A stretch of 64,000 nucleotides of DNA from Hasllibacter sp. MH4015 (GTDB lineage: Bacteria; Pseudomonadota; Alphaproteobacteria; Rhodobacterales; Rhodobacteraceae): the NCBI RefSeq assembly GCF_020177575.1, contig NZ_JAHTBK010000001.1, forward strand, positions 2,539,875 to 2,603,874, given 5' to 3'. How positions within the stretch are numbered: position 1 is the first letter of the stretch; each line of letters opens with the position of its first letter. This document shows positions 16,305 to 23,411 of this stretch, piece after piece. A program made the translations under genes and the position numbers. A model generated the notes under the pieces. That model searched no databases and had not been told where the DNA came from. It saw only the letters and a list, made by a program, of their open reading frames with translations.

Positions 16305-17831
16305 TTAGTCGCCATCCGCCACGCCCTGCGCCCGCTTCCGGGCCCGCATCGCACGGTAGCTCGGCAGCAGCACCAGAAGCACCGCCAGCACCAGGAGGCC
16401 GAGGGTCATCGGACGCTCCAGGATGAATCCAAGGCCTTGGTAGAGTTGCATCGAGCGGGAGAAGTTATCCTCCAGCATCGTGCCGAGGATGAAGCCGATC
16501 AAGAGCGGGGCCAGCGGGTAATCGGCGAAACGCAGGATCGTCGCGCAGACCCCGAAGCCCACGAGGATCAACAGCTCCGTTGCGTTGTTCTGGCCGATAT
16601 AGGCGCCCATCAAGGTGAAGAACAAGATGAACGGGATCAGGTAGTTGCGCGGGATCGCGAGGATCTTGGCAATGTAGGGAATGAGCGGCAGGTTCAGGAT
16701 CAGAAGCACCAGATTGCCGATATACATCGAGATGATGACGGCCCAGAACACCTGCGGCTCATCCACCATGAGGCGCGGGCCGGGCGTGACGTTGAGCGCG
16801 ATCAGCGCGCCCAGAAGGATCGCCGTGGTGCCGGAGCCGGGAATGCCAAGCGTCAGGAGGGGCACGAAAGACCCGGTGCAGGCCGCGTTATTCGCCGTCT
16901 CCGGTGCCGACAGACCCTTGATGGAGCCTTTGCCGAATTCCTTCTGCTCTTCCTTCGTGGCGAGGTTGCGTTCGACGGCGTAGCCCAGGAAGGACGCGAT
17001 GGTGGCCCCGGCCCCCGGCAGAACGCCGATGAAGAAGCCCTGCACCGATTGCCGGCCGATCACGGGCGCGATGGCACGCGCCTCTTGCCGGTTGATGCGC
17101 AAGTTGTCGATCTTGCCGGATTTGTCGTCACCGGACCCTTGGGCCGACCGCGCGGGATTCATCACGAGGAAAATCGCCTCCGGCAGGGCGAACATCGCCA
17201 TGGCCAGCGTGATGAAGGAAAAGCCCGATTGCAGATCGAGGATTCCGGCGGTGAACCGTGGCATGGCCGCCAAGGCGCCTTCGCCCACGGTCGCCATCAT
17301 GAGGCCGAGGATCGTCATCATGACGGCCTTTCCCACTTGTCCCGTACCCGCGAAGGCCGCGATGGCGCTGAGGCCGACAACCATCAACGCGAAATATTCG
17401 GCGGAATGGAACAGGAGCGCGACGGACGACAGCATGGGCGCGAAGATCATCAATAGGATCGCGCCGATCGTGCCGCCTGCGAAGCTGGAGATTGCGGCGA
17501 TGGTCAGCGCCTTGCCGGCCATGCCCTTCTGGGCCATCGGGTAGCCATCGAAGGATGTGGCAACCGTGCCCGCGACCCCCGGCGCGTTCAGAAGGATCGA
17601 CGATGTGGAGCCGCCGAAGATGGCGCCATAGTAGACGCCCGCCAGAAGGATCAGGGCCGCGGTCGGATCACCCAAAGTGATTGCCACAGGGATCATGATG
17701 GCGATGATCGACATCGGCCCCAGCCCCGGCAACATGCCGATGAAGGTGCCGATGATGCATCCGAAGACGACCATACCGAGGTTGAACGGATTGATGGCCG
17801 TTTGCAGGCCGATCATGAGACCTTCAAGCAT
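16305..17831 (-). CDS. tctA: Tripartite tricarboxylate transporter, large membrane subunit TctA
   Basis: 508 residues, about twelve hydrophobic segments. The GLGPMSIIAIMIPVAI and YYGAIFGGSTSSILLNAPG region (20-90) and its repeat GVLPGAGATIASFLGYAVE / NNAACTGSFVPLLTLGIPG (about 270-340) are hallmarks of TctA; the protein contains two inverted halves. It forms the ion-coupled permease in the inner membrane with TctB. Order tctC-tctB-tctA on the minus strand; tctA follows tctB by 12 bases. Substrates of this family include citrate, tricarballylate and aromatic or dicarboxylic acids; none can be singled out. Confidence 0.95.
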   Translation of the reverse strand: MLEGLMIGLQTAINPFNLGMVVFGCIIGTFIGMLPGLGPMSIIAIMIPVAITLGDPTAALILLAGVYYGAIFGGSTSSILLNAPGVAGTVATSFDGYPMAQKGMAGKALTIAAISSFAGGTIGAILLMIFAPMLSSVALLFHSAEYFALMVVGLSAIAAFAGTGQVGKAVMMTILGLMMATVGEGALAAMPRFTAGILDLQSGFSFITLAMAMFALPEAIFLVMNPARSAQGSGDDKSGKIDNLRINRQEARAIAPVIGRQSVQGFFIGVLPGAGATIASFLGYAVERNLATKEEQKEFGKGSIKGLSAPETANNAACTGSFVPLLTLGIPGSGTTAILLGALIALNVTPGPRLMVDEPQVFWAVIISMYIGNLVLLILNLPLIPYIAKILAIPRNYLIPFILFFTLMGAYIGQNNATELLILVGFGVCATILRFADYPLAPLLIGFILGTMLEDNFSRSMQLYQGLGFILERPMTLGLLVLAVLLVLLPSYRAMRARKRAQGVADGD

Positions 17832-17843
17832 GGCGGGTCCTCC

Positions 17844-18338
17844 TCAATCGACCAGGAATGTCGGCCAGGGGCGCAGGAAGATGCCCAGGACCTGTTGGAC
17901 GAGAAACCAGATGATGAATGTCGCGATCGCCGCGACGGGGATCAGGATGTGGTATTTCCGCTCTCCCAGGATCGTGGCACCGGCGGTCAGGAACAGGATC
18001 GTGGCGGCGATGAAGCCGATGGGCCGCAGGCAAAGGGCGTAGACGACCATCGCGACAAGAAGGCCGATGGCCTGACCGGTGTTGTAATCACCCAGGCGGC
18101 GATAGTTGATATCGGTGGCGGACGGCTCTTTCTGGCCGGTCTGCTTTTCGAGACCCAGCAGCACGACAAGACCGCACAGCGCGCCCGCGACGCTCAGTAC
18201 CTTGGGGAAGGTCGAGGGCCAGACCGGATTGCGCTGCATGAAGGGCGGCAACGATTGGTCCATCGTGAAGAATGCGGTGTATCCGTAGATGCAGCACATC
18301 GCCACGAAAATCAGCGCGATCCAGCGATCCAGCGCCAT
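17844..18338 (-). CDS. tctB: Tripartite tricarboxylate transporter, small membrane subunit TctB
   Basis: 164 residues with four hydrophobic segments: residues about 5-25, 47-66, 90-108 and 112-155 (the last probably double). This is the normal size and layout of TctB, the partner of TctA in the inner membrane. The chosen ATG is preceded by GGGAGGGG. A strong hairpin separates it from tctC upstream. Confidence 0.9.
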   Translation of the reverse strand: MALDRWIALIFVAMCCIYGYTAFFTMDQSLPPFMQRNPVWPSTFPKVLSVAGALCGLVVLLGLEKQTGQKEPSATDINYRRLGDYNTGQAIGLLVAMVVYALCLRPIGFIAATILFLTAGATILGERKYHILIPVAAIATFIIWFLVQQVLGIFLRPWPTFLVD

Positions 18339-18396
18339 GGTGTCCCCTCCCAAGGATTGTCGTTCGGTGGTGACGCCCCGGGGCCTTGGCCCGGGA

Positions 18397-18425
18397 ACGG
18401 CGCGCGCATGTTCGGCGCGCGCCGT
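18397..18425 (-). promoter_or_regulatory. Hairpin between tctC and tctB
   Basis: A perfect 11-bp G+C stem (ACGGCGCGCGC with GCGCGCGCCGT) and 7-base loop, 10 bases after the tctC stop codon and 59 bases before tctB. A second, weaker G+C stem (around 18374-18395) adjoins it. There is no T-run, so I read it as an mRNA-stabilising or partially terminating element that favours the binding-protein message. Confidence 0.65.
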
Positions 18426-18434
18426 CCGAGGTCT

Positions 18435-19409
18435 TCAGAGGAACCCGAGCGTGCGCATCAGATCACCGATCTGCTGCTCCTGGTTTTCGAGAAACGCCTC
18501 GAAATCCTCGCCGGGATTGTGGATGTTTACCCAGCCGTTCTGGGCGCGGATCGTCTCCCACTCCTCGGTTTCGTACATCGCGGCGATGGCGGCGCGCATG
18601 TTCTCGACCGTTGCCTCGTCCAGACCCGGTGCAGCGAAGAAGCCGCGCCAGTTGACGAATTCCACGTCGATGCCCTGCTCCATCATCGTGGGTGCGTCGG
18701 AGCCTTCGATCCTCTCGGGCGCGGTGACGCCGAGGATGCGCACTTCGCCCTGCTCGGCAAGGGTCACGGCCTCGGAATAACCGGTCGAAAGCGCCTGGAT
18801 CTCACCCGACAGCAGGCCCGCCATGGCAGCACCGCCCGCGTCGTAGGGGATGTAGTTGAAGCCGGTGGGATCTTCGCCCGCCGCTTCCATCGCCATGGCC
18901 GCCACGAGGTGATCCATACCGCCCGGCACGGACCCGCCACCGATGGCGAAAGACGTCGCATCGGCCTGGTAGGCTGCCACGAGGTCTTCCATGGATTGCA
19001 GGTCGCTGTCGGCGGGCACGACAAGAGCCGCGTAATCGCCGATGGTGCCCGCGATCAGCGTGAGGTCACGGAAGCTCTGCGGGAACACGCCCGTCAGGGA
19101 GCGGATGACGATGGGGGTGGAGTTCACCATCATCGTGTTGCCCATGCTGTCGGCGTTCTCGATCAGGTGGGCAATGGCCACACCGCCACCGCCGCCGGAC
19201 ATGTTCTCATACGAAGCGGAGCCGACGATGCCGGCGCTTGTCAGCGCCTCACCGGTGCCGCGCGCGGTGCCGTCCCAACCGCCACCGGCGCCGCCGGGGA
19301 TCAGGAAGTGGATTTCGTCAAGGACCTGGTGGCCATCGGCCTGAGCCGCACCAGAAAAGGCCACCATCGCGGCGGCCGCGGTCATCATGACCCGACGCGT
19401 GAATTTCAT
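18435..19409 (-). CDS. tctC: Tripartite tricarboxylate transporter substrate-binding protein TctC
   Basis: 324 residues. An N-terminal export signal (MKFTRRVMMTAAAAMVAFSG, twin-arginine-like, cleaved near residue 24) leads to a mature protein of the Bug/TctC fold: LIPGGAGGGWDGTARGTGEAL at about 36-56, and SFAIGGGSVPGG and the YDAGGAAMAGLLSGE segment in the middle. It captures the carboxylate in the periplasm. GGAGGAA precedes the ATG. It is the first gene of the tctCBA operon and starts 237 bases from the divergent DJ-1 family gene. Confidence 0.93.
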   Translation of the reverse strand: MKFTRRVMMTAAAAMVAFSGAAQADGHQVLDEIHFLIPGGAGGGWDGTARGTGEALTSAGIVGSASYENMSGGGGGVAIAHLIENADSMGNTMMVNSTPIVIRSLTGVFPQSFRDLTLIAGTIGDYAALVVPADSDLQSMEDLVAAYQADATSFAIGGGSVPGGMDHLVAAMAMEAAGEDPTGFNYIPYDAGGAAMAGLLSGEIQALSTGYSEAVTLAEQGEVRILGVTAPERIEGSDAPTMMEQGIDVEFVNWRGFFAAPGLDEATVENMRAAIAAMYETEEWETIRAQNGWVNIHNPGEDFEAFLENQEQQIGDLMRTLGFL

Positions 19410-19640
19410 TTGGTATTCCTCCCAATTCACGGGCAGTCGTTCGCTGCCCATCCCCGGACTGTCGCATCCGAAGCTGACAGCGGCCTGACATGGGATGGAT
19501 GCGGGGCATGGCGACGGTTCTGATGCGCTTACCCATTGGCCGGGCCCCGCGTCAGGGCGAGACGAATGAAGTTGCTCAGCCGCCGGACCTTGCGCCGGGG
19601 GGCGCACATCGTCACCGTTGCCCGACAGATCAAAGGACAA

Positions 19641-19650
19641 CGCATATGCG
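19641..19650. promoter_or_regulatory. 10-bp palindrome over the DJ-1-like gene start
   Basis: CGCATATGCG is a perfect palindrome that includes the ATG at 19646. It may be chance or an operator; the rest of the 236-base gap (19410-19645) between tctC and this gene holds CTGTC 12 bases GACAG around 19457-19478 and otherwise nothing I can name. Confidence 0.2.
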
Positions 19651-20254
19651 AAACATGGCGGCCCTCGTGTTCCCCGGATTTCAGACCTTGGACTATTTCG
19701 GGCCGATCGAAATGCTTGGCGGGTTCCGGGATGAGATCAAGATCGTGACAGTGGCCAAGACGCGTGATCCGGTTCCAAGTCGCCATGGCCAGCGGATCGT
19801 CCCCGCCAGGACCTTGTCCGACGCAAGCGACTACGAATTGCTGTTCATCCCCGGTGGCGACTCGGCGCTTGAGGCCGCAAAGGACCCCGACCTCATGCAA
19901 TGGGTGCGCAACACATCGGCCCACGCGGATCGGGTGATGGCCGTGTGTACCGGCACGGTGCTGTTGGGAATGACCGGTGTGCTGGACGGGCGTCGCGCAA
20001 CAACCAACAAGCTGGACTTCAACGACACCGTGCATTTGGCCCCGAACGTCACGTGGGTGAAGCGCGCGCGATGGGTGCAGGACGGCAAATTCTATACCTC
20101 ATCCGGCGTGTCGGCCGGTATGGACATGGCACTGGCCGCAGCCGCCGATCTGTTCGGGATGCAAGCCGCGGAAACCATGGCCGAGGAATGCGAATACAAT
20201 TGGACGAGGGACCCCGATGATGACCCATTCGCGGCGCTTGCGGGTTTGGTCTGA
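19646..20254 (+). CDS. DJ-1/PfpI family protein
   Basis: 202 residues with the class I amidotransferase-like fold: AALVFPGFQTLDYFGPIEML at the start, ELLFIPGGDSALEA (about 69-82), and the nucleophile-elbow motif VMAVCTGTVLLG with the expected catalytic Cys near residue 99, and a later TSSGVSAGMDMALA. It resembles the isocyanide hydratase / glutaminase-like branch (GATase1 domain of AraC regulators) but has no DNA-binding domain. Function uncertain; cytoplasmic. It is divergent from tctCBA and followed 56 bases later by the two-component operon. Confidence 0.82.
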   Translation: MRNMAALVFPGFQTLDYFGPIEMLGGFRDEIKIVTVAKTRDPVPSRHGQRIVPARTLSDASDYELLFIPGGDSALEAAKDPDLMQWVRNTSAHADRVMAVCTGTVLLGMTGVLDGRRATTNKLDFNDTVHLAPNVTWVKRARWVQDGKFYTSSGVSAGMDMALAAAADLFGMQAAETMAEECEYNWTRDPDDDPFAALAGLV

Positions 20255-20310
20255 CATCTGGGCGTTGCGTCCCGCGCGTCTGACCGGCAGTCTTGCGCGG
20301 GGAGGATGCG

Positions 20311-20970
20311 ATGCGGTTTTTGCTGGTCGAGGACAATGCCGAATTGGCCGATGCGGTGGTGCAGCGTCTGGGGCTGGACGGGCATGCCGTGGATCACGCC
20401 GCGACGCTTGCCGGGGCGGAAGATTGCCTGGCTGTGGCGGAATACGATCTGATCTTGCTGGACGTCATGCTGCCCGACGGGGACGGGCGCGATTTCCTGG
20501 CCCGCAAACGTGACCATCTTGAAACGCCCGTGATCGTCCTGACCGCACGCAGCCAGATCTCCGACCGGGTGGGCGCGCTGGATCAAGGTGCGGATGACTA
20601 CATCACGAAGCCGTTCGATTTCAGTGAGTTGGAGGCGCGCTGCCGCGCCGTTCTACGCCGCAGGGGCGGGGTGGCGCGGAATGAGATCCCGTTGGGCCAA
20701 GCCATTTTTGAGCCTAATGCCGGGACGCTCACCTGTGGCGACGAGACCCTCGAATTGCGCAACCGCGAAATTCGCCTGCTGGAGGTCTTTGCCCGCAATC
20801 CGGGGCAGATCCTGTCCAAGTCACAGCTTCTGGATCGCCTGTTCAGCCAAGACGCCGATGTCACCGAGAACGCGATCGAGGTCTATGTGGGCCGCCTGCG
20901 CAAGAAGCTTGACGGGGCGGGCGTGCGGATCGAAACGGTGCGCGGCCTGGGCTATCGGATGAGCGCATGA
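20311..20970 (+). CDS. OmpR-family response regulator, TctD/QseB-like
   Basis: 219 residues: receiver domain (1-115) with the phosphoacceptor Asp51 in LILLDVMLPDGDG, acidic pair Glu7/Asp8 and Lys100 in ITKPFDFSE; then a winged-helix DNA-binding domain ending VYVGRLRKKLDGAGVRIETVRGLGY (partly quoted). The start at 20311 has GGGGAGG upstream. Overlaps the kinase gene as ATGA. TctD of Salmonella regulates tctCBA, so the nearby transporter is a plausible target, but that is inference. Confidence 0.92.
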   Translation: MRFLLVEDNAELADAVVQRLGLDGHAVDHAATLAGAEDCLAVAEYDLILLDVMLPDGDGRDFLARKRDHLETPVIVLTARSQISDRVGALDQGADDYITKPFDFSELEARCRAVLRRRGGVARNEIPLGQAIFEPNAGTLTCGDETLELRNREIRLLEVFARNPGQILSKSQLLDRLFSQDADVTENAIEVYVGRLRKKLDGAGVRIETVRGLGYRMSA

Positions 20971-22343
20971 GCGTGCAGACCGGATGGCCCATTGCGCGGA
21001 AACTGACGCTTTTTCTGGCCGCGATCGTCGCGCTTCTGGCGTTCATCAGCTGGGGTATGGTGACCAGTTTCGCGCGGGAGGCGGCGGGCCGGACCCAAGA
21101 CAACATCCTTGCGGCGTCGGCCACATCCATCGCCGAAACCCTGCGGTCCGAGGCCGGGGCGATCCGGTTGGAACTGCCCTATTCCGCCTTCTCCATGCTC
21201 GGCGCGATCAGCGAGGATCGGGTGTTCTACCGCGTGACCGCGGCGGGTGAAGTGCTGACGGGATACGACGATCTGGTGGTGGAAGGCGGCGCGGAGGCAC
21301 CGGGGCAAGTCAGTTTCGCCACCCTGCCCTATCGCGGCACGTCGGTGCGCGCGGCGCAGGTCACGCGGGTGATCCTTGCCGATGGCGAGGCGGTGCCGGT
21401 CACCGTCACCGTCGCCCAGACCCGCGCGGGTGTGCAGGGGATCGCGGCGGGGCTGTCGCGGCAGGCGGCGATCCTGTCAGTGGGGATCTTCATTCTGGCG
21501 GTTGGCCTGTCGGCCTATGCGGTGCGCGCGTCCCTGCGTCCGCTAAACACCATGGCGCAGCATGTCGCCACGCGCGGGCCGTCCGATCTGCGCCCGTTGC
21601 GCAGGCAAGGTCCGCCGGAACTGATGCCGCTGGTCCGCGCGCTCAACCGTTTGATGGATCGCCTTGGAGCCGCACAACGCCGGTCCGAGGATTTCATCGC
21701 GGAGGCCGCCCACCGCGTCCGCACGCCCCTTGCCATTGTCCGGACGCAAGCGGAAATCGCGCTGCGCTCCACCACCGATGAGGATCAGAAACGCACCCTG
21801 CGCCGGGTGATCCGGGCCGTCGACGACAGCTCCCGCTCCGCCGGGCAGTTGCTGGATCATGCGATGGTGTCGTTCCGGGCCGATGATCTGGCGCGCGAAC
21901 GTGTGGACCTGCCCGCGCTGGCCAGCGCCGTGGCCGATGCCCTGCGCCCCACAGCGGAGATGAAGGATATCGACATCGCGCTGGACGCGAGTGCGGCGGC
22001 AGTGGAGGGCGACGCGATCCTGATCCAGAACGCCCTGCGCAACGTGCTGGACAACGCGATCAAATATTCTCCCGCCGAGACGATTGTGCATGTGGCCGTG
22101 TCCAATGGCGGGGGGGAGGCGATTGTCGCCGTCAGCGATGAGGGGCCGGGATTTGGCGACGGACCGGCGGGGCATCTGACCGAACGCTTCCGACGCGGTG
22201 AACGGGCCGAAGGTGTCGTCGGATCGGGCCTTGGCCTGACCATCGCGGAAGAGGCCGTGCGCGCCCATGGCGGGCGTCTGGACCTGGGACCGGCAAAGGG
22301 GGGGAGCGGCGCATGTGTGTCACTGATCTTGCCCGCCGCCTGA
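20967..22343 (+). CDS. Sensor histidine kinase, TctE/QseC-like
   Basis: 458 residues. One membrane segment near residues 12-32, a periplasmic sensor region of about 135 residues (2CSK-type), a second segment at about 168-190, HAMP, then HisKA with the phosphorylated His249 in EAAHRVRTPLAIV, and a HATPase domain (NVLDNAIKYS, DEGPGFG, GSGLGLTIAEEA). It phosphorylates the regulator encoded just before it. Its last 31 bases overlap the start of a periplasmic binding protein gene, suggesting that the three products work together. Confidence 0.92.
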   Translation: MSVQTGWPIARKLTLFLAAIVALLAFISWGMVTSFAREAAGRTQDNILAASATSIAETLRSEAGAIRLELPYSAFSMLGAISEDRVFYRVTAAGEVLTGYDDLVVEGGAEAPGQVSFATLPYRGTSVRAAQVTRVILADGEAVPVTVTVAQTRAGVQGIAAGLSRQAAILSVGIFILAVGLSAYAVRASLRPLNTMAQHVATRGPSDLRPLRRQGPPELMPLVRALNRLMDRLGAAQRRSEDFIAEAAHRVRTPLAIVRTQAEIALRSTTDEDQKRTLRRVIRAVDDSSRSAGQLLDHAMVSFRADDLARERVDLPALASAVADALRPTAEMKDIDIALDASAAAVEGDAILIQNALRNVLDNAIKYSPAETIVHVAVSNGGGEAIVAVSDEGPGFGDGPAGHLTERFRRGERAEGVVGSGLGLTIAEEAVRAHGGRLDLGPAKGGSGACVSLILPAA

Positions 22344-23359
22344 TCGGCGCCGCGTGTCTGGGCCTGTTGCTGGCATCGCAGGCCGTGGCGCAGGATTTCG
22401 AGATCGAGGACAGGCGCGTCTATCCCGGCGCGGACGGCCCGATGCTGCGCGTCATCTCCACCGCCGATCTGGATGTGTTCGAGCCGTTCCTGTTGCGGTT
22501 TCAGACGGACAATCCCGGCGTGGGCATTGATTACAATACCGTATCTTCGTCCGAGCTGAACCGCGCGATCCGGGGCGGCGCGGTGTTCGACCTTGCGCTG
22601 TCGTCGGCCATGGACCTGCAATTCTCGCTGGCCAATGACGGATACGCGCAAAGCTACAGCTCCGGCGCGACGGCGGCGCTGCCCGATTGGGCGCGGTGGA
22701 ATGACCAGCTTTTCGCATTCACCGCCGAACCCGCCGTCATCGTCATCAACGCCGCCCGTTTCGAGGGGCTGACCCTGCCGCGGAGCCGTGCCGAATTGGT
22801 GACATTGCTCCGCGACAATCCCGACCGCTTCGCGGGGCGTCTTGGCACGTATGATCTGCATGTCAGCGGGTTGGGGTACCTTTTCGCCACGCAAGAGGCG
22901 CGATCCTCGGACGCCTATTGGCGCCTGACGGAAGTGATGGGACGGCTGGATGCGCGGCTTTATTGCTGTTCGTCCCAGATGATCGACGACGTGCAGAGCG
23001 GCGATCTGGCTCTGGCCTACAACGTCTTAGGCTCCTACGCCGCGCAGCGCCTGGATGCGGAGGCGGGGCTGACCGTGTTGCCGTTGGAGGATTTCACCAA
23101 CGTCATGCTGCGCACGGCGCTTATCCCCGCCACGGCGGAGGAGATGGATGCGGCGGGTCGGATGCTGGACGCGCTGCTGAGGGAGGGGATGGGGTTCGGC
23201 CCCGCCACACCCGTCTTGCCGCCCCTGCAAACCCGCGGCGCGGCGGAGCAATCGCCGTTCGGTCCGATCCGCCTTGGGCCCGCGCTGATGGTCTACCTCG
23301 ACCGTTTGAACCGCGCGAGTTTTCTAGAGGCGTGGGATGCCGCGATGGTGCAGCAATGA
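22313..23359 (+). CDS. Periplasmic solute-binding protein linked to the two-component system
   Basis: 348 residues with a Sec signal peptide (about 1-26, ending SQAVAQ). The mature part is like family 1 / AfuA-type extracellular solute-binding proteins: LRVISTADLDVFEPFLLRFQ near the start of the mature protein and VFDLALSSAMDLQFSLANDG later (partly quoted). No ABC permease or ATPase gene adjoins it. It starts inside the kinase gene, with GGGGGAG before the ATG, so it is co-expressed with the two-component pair and may present a ligand to the kinase. An alternative is an orphan transport component. Confidence 0.85.
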   Translation: MCVTDLARRLIGAACLGLLLASQAVAQDFEIEDRRVYPGADGPMLRVISTADLDVFEPFLLRFQTDNPGVGIDYNTVSSSELNRAIRGGAVFDLALSSAMDLQFSLANDGYAQSYSSGATAALPDWARWNDQLFAFTAEPAVIVINAARFEGLTLPRSRAELVTLLRDNPDRFAGRLGTYDLHVSGLGYLFATQEARSSDAYWRLTEVMGRLDARLYCCSSQMIDDVQSGDLALAYNVLGSYAAQRLDAEAGLTVLPLEDFTNVMLRTALIPATAEEMDAAGRMLDALLREGMGFGPATPVLPPLQTRGAAEQSPFGPIRLGPALMVYLDRLNRASFLEAWDAAMVQQ

Positions 23360-23378
23360 TGCAGACGTGGTGAAGACC

Positions 23379-23395
23379 GCGCGGTGACGCCGCGC
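23379..23395. terminator. Possible bidirectional hairpin between convergent genes
   Basis: GCGCGG, five bases, CCGCGC in the 52-base gap between the solute-binding protein gene and putA, which converge. No T-run follows on either side, so terminator function is only suggested by position. Confidence 0.3.
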
Positions 23396-23411
23396 CGAAG
23401 AGGCCGGTCCA

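Noticed and set aside
20311-22343. Naming the two-component pair TctD/TctE outright
   Set aside because: Similarity and neighbourhood fit, but the DJ-1-like gene lies between it and tctCBA, and the linked binding protein is not of the TctC type.
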